Shown here piece by piece: positions 6,738 to 12,411 of a stretch of 12,411 nucleotides of DNA. The DNA comes from an uncultured Clostridia bacterium (GTDB lineage: Bacteria > Bacillota > Clostridia > Christensenellales > QALW01): assembly GCA_900550765.1 (NCBI GenBank), contig URTC01000018.1, positions 1 through 12,411 on the forward strand, given 5' to 3'. Each line of letters opens with the position of its first letter. Position 1 is the stretch's first letter. The position numbers were made by a program, and so were the translations under genes. The notes under the pieces are model-generated. The model searched no databases and had not been told where the DNA came from. It saw only the letters and a program-made list of their open reading frames with translations.

Positions 6738-7889
6738 ATGGGATATTTACAGAATATAAAAAAATCGTTTCAATGGAAGAATGCTCTGAATTATTTTATT
6801 ATTGTTGCTGTGCTGATCGTTATGATTTTGCTGAATCAGGCTGGGGCGCTGGGAAAAGGTGACCGCAGTATGCTTACACGTATTGCGTTTAGCGCGATAC
6901 TGGCTGTTTCACTGAATCTTGTAGTCGGCTTTTTAGGAGAACTGAGTTTAGGCCATGCCGGTTTTATGTGTGTTGGCGCCTATATTGGATGTTTTTTTGC
7001 AAATTTTCTTCGCAGCACTATGGGCGGCGGAGAGTTATTGATTTTTATTCTTTCTATGCTGCTGGGGGGCCTTGTAGCAGCGCTGTTCGGATTTATTGTC
7101 GGAATGCCGGCACTTCGGCTGAAGGGAGATTATTTGGCGATTGCTACGCTTGCTTTTGGCGAGATTGTGCGTAATATCTTTAAAAATCTTTCCTTGTTTG
7201 GCGGAGCCATGGGGCTTAGCACACAGCTGTATGACAGCAACAGTTTGTTTATTGTAGCAATTGTTACCTTGTTGGTCGTATTGTTTTTAAGCCAGAATTT
7301 TATTCGCAGCAAGCATGGAAGGGCGGTTACCGCTATTCGTGATAATGAAATAGCTGCCCGCGCAATGGGGATTAATGTTACGTTTTATAAATTGATTGTT
7401 TTTGTGATCGCTGCGTTTTTTGCCGGCGTTGCAGGTGTCATTTATGGTCAGACGTTCGGTACGGTAAGGCAGGAGACGTTCTCTTATAATTATTCGATAG
7501 AAATTCTGGTTATGGTAGTGCTTGGAGGCATGGGGAGCATTAATGGATCACTAATTGCCGCTGCTATTATTACATATGTGAATATTGCCCTTCAGAATGA
7601 GCTTTCCGGTCCGTTGGCACCGGTAAAATCTATTGTATATGCAGTGATTTTGATCGGCATTGTTTTGTTTAATAATGCACCGGAACTGAAGAGTATAAAA
7701 GAGAAATTGAGTATCCGGAATTTTATGAAGAAAAAGAGCCATAGGCACAACGCTCCTGAAGTCATCCAGGATGATGATGCAGCCTGGAACAGAATCGAAA
7801 CAAAAATAGAGATGGATGAATTGCTTTCGGTAGAAATTCAGCCAAACGAGAAGCCCGCCGCAGAGCAGAAAGAAGGGGAGGAAGAATAA
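6738..7889 (+). CDS. livM: Branched-chain-type amino acid ABC transporter, permease LivM with acidic C-terminal tail
   Basis: This is the second channel subunit, pairing with LivH. A first membrane segment lies at about 19-33, the family motif GELSLGHAGF at 67-76, and the ATPase-docking loop VLGGMGSINGS near residues 256-266. The membrane part ends near residue 325 (VLFNNAPELK lies just before it). A further ~54 residues from about 330 to 383 form a hydrophilic, strongly acidic tail ending in GEEE, making the protein (383 aa) longer than a bare LivM core of roughly 320-330. The tail should be cytoplasmic; its role is unknown, and tails of various kinds occur in other LivM proteins. The start at 6738 has a weak GAAGG site and lies three bases after livH. 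The livG ATG directly follows its stop. Confidence 0.92.
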   Translation: MGYLQNIKKSFQWKNALNYFIIVAVLIVMILLNQAGALGKGDRSMLTRIAFSAILAVSLNLVVGFLGELSLGHAGFMCVGAYIGCFFANFLRSTMGGGELLIFILSMLLGGLVAALFGFIVGMPALRLKGDYLAIATLAFGEIVRNIFKNLSLFGGAMGLSTQLYDSNSLFIVAIVTLLVVLFLSQNFIRSKHGRAVTAIRDNEIAARAMGINVTFYKLIVFVIAAFFAGVAGVIYGQTFGTVRQETFSYNYSIEILVMVVLGGMGSINGSLIAAAIITYVNIALQNELSGPLAPVKSIVYAVILIGIVLFNNAPELKSIKEKLSIRNFMKKKSHRHNAPEVIQDDDAAWNRIETKIEMDELLSVEIQPNEKPAAEQKEGEEE

Positions 7890-8660
7890 ATGCCTGATAT
7901 TATATTGGAAACCCAAAACCTCGGAATCTCCTTCGGCGGGTTGAAAGCGGTAGAGGATGTGAATCTTCAAATTCATGCAAAGCAGATATACGGTCTTGTA
8001 GGTCCTAACGGGGCGGGAAAGACTACCGTATTTAATTTGCTTACCGGTGTGTATCAGCCTACCTGCGGAACGTTCTTTTTAGAAGGGGAAGAGCTTACCG
8101 GCAAAACACAGGAGACGATTAATCATAAGGGAATTGCCAGAACATTTCAAAATATTCGTTTATTCAATAATATGAGTGTGATTCGCAATGTCTTGGTAGG
8201 CCTGCATAACCAGCCGGAATTTCGATGCAGTCCTTTGGCAAGTATGCTTCGGTTGCCGAAGCATTTTGATACGGAGGACAGAATGCGGCAGCGCGCTAAG
8301 GAAATCCTGCGTATTTTTGGCTTAGAGGAAATGCGCAATCAGCTTTCTTGTAACCTGCCTTATGGGCAGCAGCGAAAGCTGGAGATTGCACGTGCACTTG
8401 CTTCAAACCCTAAAATCCTTTTGCTGGATGAACCTGCTGCAGGAATGAATCCGAAAGAAACGGCCGAATTGATGGACGTTATCCGGTATATCAGGGATCA
8501 TTTTGATCTTGCAATTTTACTCATTGAACACGATATGAAATTTGTATCCGGGCTTTGTGACGAGATAACAGTATTGAATTTCGGTACAGTATTAGCACAG
8601 GGGGATACCAAATCAGCACTGAATGATCCTGAGGTCATTAGGGCTTATATCGGAGGTTGA
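7890..8660 (+). CDS. livG: Branched-chain-type amino acid ABC transporter, ATPase LivG
   Basis: This 256-aa cytoplasmic nucleotide-binding subunit powers import together with LivF. Walker A GPNGAGKTT is at 38-46, Q-loop Gln87 in ARTFQNIRLF, the signature LPYGQQ at 156-161 (the LivG form in place of LSGGQ), Walker B ILLLDEP at 176-182, and switch His214 in LLIEHDM. The C-terminal YIGG is typical. All catalytic elements are present. The ATG abuts the livM stop, with GGGGAGG at 7875-7881 inside the livM tail codons. livF follows after seven bases. Confidence 0.95.
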   Translation: MPDIILETQNLGISFGGLKAVEDVNLQIHAKQIYGLVGPNGAGKTTVFNLLTGVYQPTCGTFFLEGEELTGKTQETINHKGIARTFQNIRLFNNMSVIRNVLVGLHNQPEFRCSPLASMLRLPKHFDTEDRMRQRAKEILRIFGLEEMRNQLSCNLPYGQQRKLEIARALASNPKILLLDEPAAGMNPKETAELMDVIRYIRDHFDLAILLIEHDMKFVSGLCDEITVLNFGTVLAQGDTKSALNDPEVIRAYIGG

Positions 8661-8667
8661 CGGCATT

Positions 8668-9378
8668 ATGGCTTTATTAGAGGTTAAAGGTCTTGAGGTC
8701 TATTACGGTGTAATACAGGCGTTAAAAGGTATCAGCTTTGAAGTCGGTAACGGTGAGATTGTAACGCTTATCGGTGCGAACGGTGCGGGAAAGACCACGA
8801 CGATGCAAAGCATTATGGGGCTGATTCCTGCAAGAAGCGGAGTACTTCTTTATGACGGGCAGGAGATTACTAAAATGCCCTGTCATAAGATTGTTCATAA
8901 GGGGATCGTACAGGTGCCGGAGGGAAGGCGTATTTTTCAAGAACTGACTGTTTATGAAAATTTGCTGATGGGCGCCTATGTACAAAAAGATATGAAAAAA
9001 ATACGGCAGGATATGGAGGAAATTTACCATCGGTTCCCTCGATTGGCGGAACGGCGCCGGCAGGTGGCGGGAACACTGTCCGGTGGAGAACAGCAAATGC
9101 TGGCTATGGGCCGCGCCATGATGAGCCATCCCAGACTTTTAATGCTGGATGAACCCTCCATGGGGCTTTCTCCGTTGTTGGTGGATCAGGTATTTTCTAT
9201 CATTAAGGAATTGCATCAAAGCGGAATCACCATTTTACTGGTTGAACAGAATGCGGAAAAGGCGTTGAAAATCGCAGACCGTGCTTATGTGCTTGAAAAC
9301 GGAGAGATTCGGTATTCCGGTACCGGCAGTGAGCTTGCCGGTAGTGAGACGATAAAAAAGGCCTACTTGGGTGGGTAA
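8668..9378 (+). CDS. livF: Branched-chain-type amino acid ABC transporter, ATPase LivF
   Basis: This second ATP-hydrolysing subunit is 236 aa from the ATG at 8668. That start is chosen over the earlier in-frame ATG at 8623 because GGAGGT (8652-8657) lies 10 bases upstream and the protein then begins MALLEVKGL, as LivF proteins do; the longer form would only read through the end of livG. Walker A GANGAGKT is at 36-43, PEGRRIFQELTVYENL near 84-99, signature LSGGEQ at 137-142, and Walker B LLMLDEP at 157-163. LivF normally has Gln in place of the switch His, and VEQN at 192-195 fits. It is the last gene of the transporter unit, closed by the hairpin at 9380-9415. Confidence 0.95.
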   Translation: MALLEVKGLEVYYGVIQALKGISFEVGNGEIVTLIGANGAGKTTTMQSIMGLIPARSGVLLYDGQEITKMPCHKIVHKGIVQVPEGRRIFQELTVYENLLMGAYVQKDMKKIRQDMEEIYHRFPRLAERRRQVAGTLSGGEQQMLAMGRAMMSHPRLLMLDEPSMGLSPLLVDQVFSIIKELHQSGITILLVEQNAEKALKIADRAYVLENGEIRYSGTGSELAGSETIKKAYLGG

Positions 9379-9379
9379 G

Positions 9380-9415
9380 AAAGAAGCGTTTTCTGAAACA
9401 GAAAACGCTTCTTTT
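9380..9415 (+). terminator. 16-bp perfect hairpin terminator between convergent units
   Basis: AAAGAAGCGTTTTCTG at 9380-9395 pairs perfectly with 9399-9414 around an AAA loop, and the right arm runs into TTTT. It begins two bases after the livF stop and lies 28 bases beyond the stop of the convergent DUF5131 gene. Because the outer stem is A/T-rich on both strands, it could serve both transcripts. Confidence 0.85.
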
Positions 9416-9442
9416 AGTATGGAAATAGTGAAACAGGAAAGA

Positions 9443-10315
9443 TTATTTGGCACATTTTCCGCAGTTAGAGCAACCGTTGCAGATTGGTTTGCTGCCGCAG
9501 CTTGCACAGGATGAACGATAATGCGGTTTATAGCGTTCCGCCTCGGGAATTTCAATTCCCAGAGCATCATAGAGGTGAAAGTGAACGGGGCGCCCCTGAA
9601 AGAACATTCCGGATTTAAAGGCCATTTCACTTTGCAAGCGTTTTCCTTTTAACAGATAGCGCCGGCCGTCTTTTATAAAGATATTTCCCGTTTCAATAAA
9701 GGAAAATGTTATATTCGTTTCTGCACATTCATTGTACAGTTTTTTTACCCAGTCAAAGTTACAGGGGCGTGCGCCGTCATAATTTTCACCACCGCAGATA
9801 ACTTGTTCAATGGCACCAGTGGTTAAATATTGTTTTAGACAAATCGGACCGATAAGCGGTGCGCACATGATGCCTTTATGCTTGAAAGGAAGATCTAGAA
9901 GCAGGGGAATTCGTTCATCTGCACGTATTTGGTTTTCACAGGTTACATGAAAAAAGATATTTTCCCAGCCGTTGCCCCAATCCCTGGGCAGGCAGGAAGA
10001 AGCACGCTGGGGGCGCTTGGTAAGCAAAAAAAAGATCACATCACGGCGGTCATGCATGATATTCCAAGCGTCGTTTCTCCAGGCATCGGCTTCTTCTAAA
10101 AAGAAATCAGAGGTCATACAAACGCGTATTGTCTCGCCCGCTTGTATTTTATAGCTTCCGTTGCATTTTTTCTGCAAAGGGTAGGCAAAGTTGGCAGTTT
10201 TGTAAATCTCTTGGCCGCATTTATCCCGCAGACGATCCAAATAATACATATAACAGTGGTCGCAGCCCTCGCTGCATTTTTTGCAGCCGTGCCAGGGGTT
10301 CCAAATATCATGCAT
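9443..10315 (-). CDS. DUF5131 family (phage Gp37/Gp68-type) protein with radical-SAM-like Cys motif and Cys-rich tail
   Basis: This 290-aa protein begins with the family signature WNPWHGC at residues 5-11. It has Cys14-x3-Cys18-x2-Cys21, the spacing that binds a 4Fe-4S cluster in radical SAM enzymes, with an extra Cys at 11. Further family-like blocks are VCMTSDFFLEEADAWR (near 65-80), FFLLTKRPQR (near 95-104), and GGENYDGARPCNFDWVK (near 175-191). The last ~21 residues hold six cysteines (270, 273, 279, 282, 285, 288) in a CxxC...CxxCxxCxxC pattern, suggesting a second metal or Fe-S site. The reaction is unknown. The family is often seen beside a tcmP (three-Cys-motif partner) gene, which is absent here. 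AAAGGAAC overlaps the lysR stop, so translation is coupled to lysR. Such proteins are common in phages and mobile regions. Confidence 0.8.
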   Translation of the reverse strand: MHDIWNPWHGCKKCSEGCDHCYMYYLDRLRDKCGQEIYKTANFAYPLQKKCNGSYKIQAGETIRVCMTSDFFLEEADAWRNDAWNIMHDRRDVIFFLLTKRPQRASSCLPRDWGNGWENIFFHVTCENQIRADERIPLLLDLPFKHKGIMCAPLIGPICLKQYLTTGAIEQVICGGENYDGARPCNFDWVKKLYNECAETNITFSFIETGNIFIKDGRRYLLKGKRLQSEMAFKSGMFFQGRPVHFHLYDALGIEIPEAERYKPHYRSSCASCGSKPICNGCSNCGKCAK

Positions 10316-10326
10316 AAAAAGTTCCT

Positions 10327-11241
10327 TTACTTCAGCGGCGGCACCTGCAGGGTATGTACATAGGCACCGTTCATGTATTCATGCAAATGTTCGTACATAA
10401 AATTCAGAAATCTTTTTGCAGCGATGGGCAGCAGCGCGGGGTCTTCATAGTCTACGCATATGGTACGCTCTACCGGTGGTACAGTAGGCCGTTTTTGAAA
10501 TTGGTATGTAGAATGTTCCAGTGTCATTGCGGAAAGCAGGCTTACGCCTAACCCTTTTTCTACCATGGCTAAAATGGTAGCATCATCCTGGATTCTAAAT
10601 TTTACGTTGGGGGAAGTTTCCAGGGTGCTAAACGCTCTGAGTGCGGTATTGATATGACCGCCCTCCTCTACGATGATCAGCGGTTCTGCTGCTAAATCTT
10701 TTAAGGGAACGGTTTCCACTTGTGCTAACGGATGATTTTTGGGAAGAACGGCTAAAAATTGTTCTGTTGCAATGGTATCGGTCTTAAATCCGGAAGATAC
10801 TTCGGGATACATGAAAGCAAAATCAATAATGCCGTTTTTAAGCCAAGTAGGAAAGGTTTTATAATCCCCCTGGTACAGTACAAAGCTGATGCTGGGGTAA
10901 AGATCGCCGAACGCTTTGATAATACCCGGCAGAACATGCTGTGACATACTGGAAAAAATGCCGATGCGTACTTCCCCCGATTCCAACCCGTTGATCTCCT
11001 TTACCTTATCGGCAAGTTCCCGTGCGGCGGAAACCGATTTTTGTATCATCGGATAAATTTGGCTGCCCTCCGGTGTAAGATGTACACCGGAACGGGTACG
11101 AATCAGTAATTTAAGGGAAAGCTCATTTTCCAGTGATGTGATCATCTGGCTTACGGCAGCTTGGGTGTAGCCTAACGATTCCGCAGCGCGCGTAAAACTG
11201 CCGTATTCAAGAATTTTGCAAAAGGCCAAATATCGTATCAT
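10327..11241 (-). CDS. LysR-family transcriptional regulator
   Basis: This 304-aa protein has the usual LTTR length and layout. The N-terminal winged helix-turn-helix is clear: FCKILEYGSFTRAAESLGYTQAAVSQMI at residues 7-34 (shown in two parts here: SFTRAAESLG and YTQAAVSQMI), then LENEL and LTPEG near 56-59. The effector-binding domain runs from about residue 90 to 295 (GEVRIGIFSSMSQHVLP near 89-105; MVEKGLGVSLLS near 230-241). Its ligand is unknown. GGAGAT precedes the ATG at 11239-11241. It is the first gene of a two-gene unit with the DUF5131 gene, 11 bases downstream. It converges on the liv operon rather than diverging from it, so control of the transporters, though plausible, is inference; the DUF5131 gene is the more direct candidate target. 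Confidence 0.92.
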   Translation of the reverse strand: MIRYLAFCKILEYGSFTRAAESLGYTQAAVSQMITSLENELSLKLLIRTRSGVHLTPEGSQIYPMIQKSVSAARELADKVKEINGLESGEVRIGIFSSMSQHVLPGIIKAFGDLYPSISFVLYQGDYKTFPTWLKNGIIDFAFMYPEVSSGFKTDTIATEQFLAVLPKNHPLAQVETVPLKDLAAEPLIIVEEGGHINTALRAFSTLETSPNVKFRIQDDATILAMVEKGLGVSLLSAMTLEHSTYQFQKRPTVPPVERTICVDYEDPALLPIAAKRFLNFMYEHLHEYMNGAYVHTLQVPPLK

Positions 11242-11306
11242 ATTTTTATCTCCATAAACGTGTTTTATTAAAATAGTTTTTTATGTAAGGGTCTCTTGTG
11301 TAAAAA

Positions 11307-11335
11307 ATTTTAGAACAGCCGGGGAAAAATGTCAA
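11307..11335 (-). promoter_or_regulatory. Consensus promoter for the lysR-DUF5131 unit
   Basis: On the minus strand TTGACA (plus 11330-11335) and TAAAAT (plus 11307-11312) are separated by 17 bp, giving a start near 11300 and a leader of about 59 nt. A 12-bp perfect palindrome, AAGAAATTTCTT at 11334-11345, touches the -35 box and is placed where an operator could act. TTATGTAA and TTGTGTAA, a near-direct repeat at 11281-11302, lie just downstream of the start. Confidence 0.65.
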
Positions 11336-11432
11336 GAAATTTCTTCATGCGGCGATAGGGCAAGGCTGTATCAAAAGATTTTTCTGCATTATATAAGATA
11401 GAAAGAAAAAATAGGCAAGGCGTATTTTTTAT

Positions 11433-11461
11433 TTGACAAAACAGCTCTTTTTGTATATACT
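11433..11461 (+). promoter_or_regulatory. Strong consensus promoter for tRNA-Pro
   Basis: A perfect TTGACA at 11433-11438 and TATACT at 11456-11461 are spaced by 17 bp. The start would fall near 11468, eight bases before the mature tRNA 5' end, so the tRNA has its own short transcript. Confidence 0.8.
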
Positions 11462-11475
11462 TGATATGTTTCCGT

Positions 11476-11552
11476 CGGGGTGTAGCGCAGCTTGGTAGCG
11501 CGTTTGGTTCGGGACCAAAAGGTCGTGGGTTCAAATCCCGTCACCCCGACCA
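11476..11552 (+). tRNA. tRNA-Pro, anticodon CGG
   Basis: The 77-base sequence folds as a full cloverleaf. The acceptor CGGGGTG (11476-11482) pairs with CACCCCG (11542-11548), the discriminator is A, and CCA is encoded (11550-11552). The D-arm uses GCGC/GCGC, the anticodon stem is TTTGG/CCAAA around the loop TTCGGGA (anticodon CGG, reads CCG), and the T-loop is TTCAAAT. The unpaired-looking ends of the T-stem are G-T wobbles. Several long open frames over this locus on both strands are shadows of the tRNA and are not genes. Confidence 0.96.
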
Positions 11553-11553
11553 G

Positions 11554-11590
11554 TGGGAGTATCCTTATAGGATCTCCCATTTTATTTTTC
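11554..11590 (+). terminator. Intrinsic terminator of tRNA-Pro
   Basis: TGGGAG-T-ATCCT (11554-11565) pairs with AGGAT-CTCCCA (11569-11579) around a TAT loop, with one bulged T. It is followed by a T-rich run, TTTTATTTTT, starting at 11580. It begins two bases after the tRNA CCA end. Confidence 0.9.
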
Positions 11591-11624
11591 CTCAAATCCT
11601 ATAATTCTACTCCGACCAATATAG

Positions 11625-11667
11625 AAACCTGTCGAAATAGTAACGATTGCTTTTCGGCAGGTTTTTT
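11625..11667 (+). terminator. Second intrinsic terminator between tRNA-Pro and the VOC gene
   Basis: AAACCTGTCGAAA at 11625-11637 pairs with 11652-11664 (13 bp with one T-G wobble), and six Ts occupy 11662-11667. It would stop any read-through of the tRNA terminator, isolating the gene downstream. It may instead have ended a gene that is no longer here, since only 34 bases separate it from the first terminator. Confidence 0.75.
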
Positions 11668-11702
11668 GCTATTATAAAATAAAAAGGAGGGTGAGGAGAT
11701 TA

Positions 11703-12047
11703 ATGAAAATTATGTGTATCAATATCAGTTCAAAACAACCGAAAAAATTGGCGGAATTTTATGAGCTGATAGGGATTTCTGTTTTTGTTGATAATGACTG
11801 CTTTGATGGATACAATTTTGGCAATGCCAAAAATGAAATGACAATCTGCGTTTGGGATGAAAATAAATGGGGAAAACAAAAAGGAGAGTATATAACGATT
11901 GTAGTTCATGTTGATAGTTTGCGTTTAACGTATCGGGATTTAACCAAGAAAGGCATCAATATTGAACCGATCAAAAAGACGGATTGGGGTGGTGAGCAAT
12001 TGCTTTTAGAAGATCCCGATGGAAATATTATCATGTTTCTTGAATAA
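11703..12047 (+). CDS. VOC-superfamily (glyoxalase / bleomycin-resistance fold) small protein
   Basis: This 114-aa protein has one pair of beta-alpha-beta-beta-beta modules. The first is INISSKQPKKLAEFYELIGI near residues 6-25, stopping short of a full metal site; the second is VVHVDSLRLTYRDLTKKGI near 67-85. It ends in LLLEDPDGNIIMFLE, the typical VOC finish with its terminal Glu. The family covers metal-dependent lyases, dioxygenases and drug-binding proteins, and the specific role here cannot be told. Possible metal ligands are the His in VHVD and the final Glu; an N-terminal His or Gln is not obvious. The ATG at 11703 is preferred to the GTG at 11691, because that GTG lies directly against AAAAGGAGG and GAGGAG at 11693-11698 suits the ATG. 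It is noticeably AT-rich. Confidence 0.85.
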   Translation: MKIMCINISSKQPKKLAEFYELIGISVFVDNDCFDGYNFGNAKNEMTICVWDENKWGKQKGEYITIVVHVDSLRLTYRDLTKKGINIEPIKKTDWGGEQLLLEDPDGNIIMFLE

Positions 12048-12219
12048 TATTGGGGGCACATGTTTTTATTTTGCAAGGGTTCAAATCGCCCATCAGAAAC
12101 TGTAAAAATATTTTTATAGCCTCTTGACACGTCGCCGCAAGTGTCATATTGCTTGCGGCGATTTTTTTCAAACAGTCACGTTCGCATTGGCTAACGGCTT
12201 GTAAGCGCGTCGTTTTCAT
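12031..12219 (-). CDS. Possible 62-aa small protein, not recognised
   Basis: An ATG at 12217-12219 is preceded on the minus strand by AAGGAG with a nine-base spacer, which is better than chance for a shadow. The predicted product is basic at the start (MKTTRLQAV), has five cysteines, and has one moderately hydrophobic segment (EAIKIFLQFLMG, near residues 33-44). I recognise no family. Against it: it runs 17 bases into the 3' end of the convergent VOC gene, and its codons 17-26 are exactly the hairpin at 12132-12161, which looks like a terminator on the plus strand. No good promoter is visible upstream. It may be a remnant of a mobile-element gene. Confidence 0.35.
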   Translation of the reverse strand: MKTTRLQAVSQCERDCLKKIAASNMTLAATCQEAIKIFLQFLMGDLNPCKIKTCAPNIIQET

Positions 12220-12411
12220 GCTGATTTGCTCCTTACTAACGTGCGATATTGTGCGCTTCGCATACTAAAAATCCCTTCATTTTACTGCGTTTGCAGGCAA
12301 GTCCTGTAAGAAAGAATACTCGTACCATGTCAAAAGAAGTCGATTCCTGTAAAGCAACCGGCTTTTTTGATTTTTATGTTATAGTATTGGTGAGATAATT
12401 TATATGATCTC
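12048..12411. other. 3' flank with no confident gene
   Basis: These 364 bases hold the terminator at 12132-12168 and the doubtful minus-strand ORF, and little else. A small AAAGC/GCTTT hairpin with a T-run sits at 12351-12368. GGTGAG at 12389-12394 followed by an ATG at 12404-12406 could be the start of a gene cut off by the window end, but only three codons are visible. No tRNA, IS end or attachment site is evident. Confidence 0.6.
12132..12168 (+). terminator. Intrinsic terminator downstream of the VOC gene
   Basis: TCGCCGCAAG at 12132-12141 pairs perfectly with CTTGCGGCGA at 12152-12161, followed by TTTTTTT at 12162-12168. It lies 85 bases after the VOC stop on the same strand. Confidence 0.85.

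Noticed and set aside
8623..8667. Upstream in-frame start for livF giving a 251-residue protein.
   Set aside because: The extra 15 residues lie inside the end of livG and do not look like LivF; the ATG at 8668 has the ribosome site.
1738..11398. Ten-base direct repeat TTATATAAGA at 1738-1747 and 11389-11398, which might mark the two ends of an inserted element.
   Set aside because: dusB does not resume after the right copy, the repeat is short and AT-rich, and no integrase lies near either end, so chance is the simpler explanation.
11544..11618. CCGACCA at the tRNA-Pro 3' end repeated at 11612-11618 as a possible attL/attR pair.
   Set aside because: Only seven bases match and the interval is just ~70 bases holding a terminator; far too little for an integrated element.
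11310..11677. Open frames on both strands across the tRNA (for example products with FEPTTFWSRTK or RLVRDQKVVGSNP).
   Set aside because: These are well-known false proteins read from tRNA genes; the cloverleaf and promoter explain the sequence.
1..12411. CRISPR array, insertion sequence, phage module or toxin-antitoxin pair.
   Set aside because: No regularly spaced repeats, transposase or integrase motifs, structural phage genes or paired small toxin genes are visible; DUF5131 alone is not proof of a prophage.

Overview
The window reads as chromosome, or a metagenomic contig, of an anaerobic low-GC Gram-positive (Bacillota). The left 1.75 kb carries birA, a short acidic protein resembling DUF6145, and dusB, an arrangement I associate with Lachnospiraceae. 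Both solute-binding proteins downstream are lipoproteins with a lipobox cysteine, as expected for a Gram-positive. I cannot name the species.

Layout. Positions 1-1755: a possible gene tail, a GC-rich inverted repeat in a leader, birA, the DUF6145-like gene and the first ~66 codons of dusB. At about 1755 dusB stops matching its family and the sequence changes to more AT-rich DNA. Positions 1763-9415: two amino-acid-type ABC importers in one direction. The first is a TrpXYZ-like set (COG2984 binding protein, COG4120 permease, COG1101 ATPase) whose ATPase has a one-base frameshift near its end. The second is a complete LivJ-H-M-G-F set. A consensus promoter sits 17 bases after the dusB break. 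A second consensus promoter overlaps the end of livJ and would give livHMGF its own transcript with a leader of about 118 nt that contains two strong hairpins. A 16-bp perfect hairpin closes the unit.

Positions 9443-11335, minus strand: a LysR regulator followed by a DUF5131 (phage Gp37/Gp68-type) protein with a radical-SAM-like CxxxCxxC motif and a cysteine-rich tail. They are translationally coupled and read from a consensus promoter, converging on the transporters. Positions 11433-11590: a self-contained tRNA-Pro(CGG) unit with promoter and terminator. Positions 11625-12411: a small VOC-fold protein flanked by terminator hairpins, a doubtful minus-strand small ORF, and an otherwise empty 3' flank.

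Working together: the transporters would import amino acids or similar small polar solutes. The LysR regulator is the only regulator next to them, but it is convergent and its link to them is inference. The dusB break means either that foreign DNA replaced the 3' part of dusB or that two sequences were joined in assembly; the window alone cannot decide. I see no CRISPR array, transposase, integrase or complete phage module. The items most worth a second look are the dusB junction, the structured leader before livH, and the DUF5131 protein with its cysteine tail.
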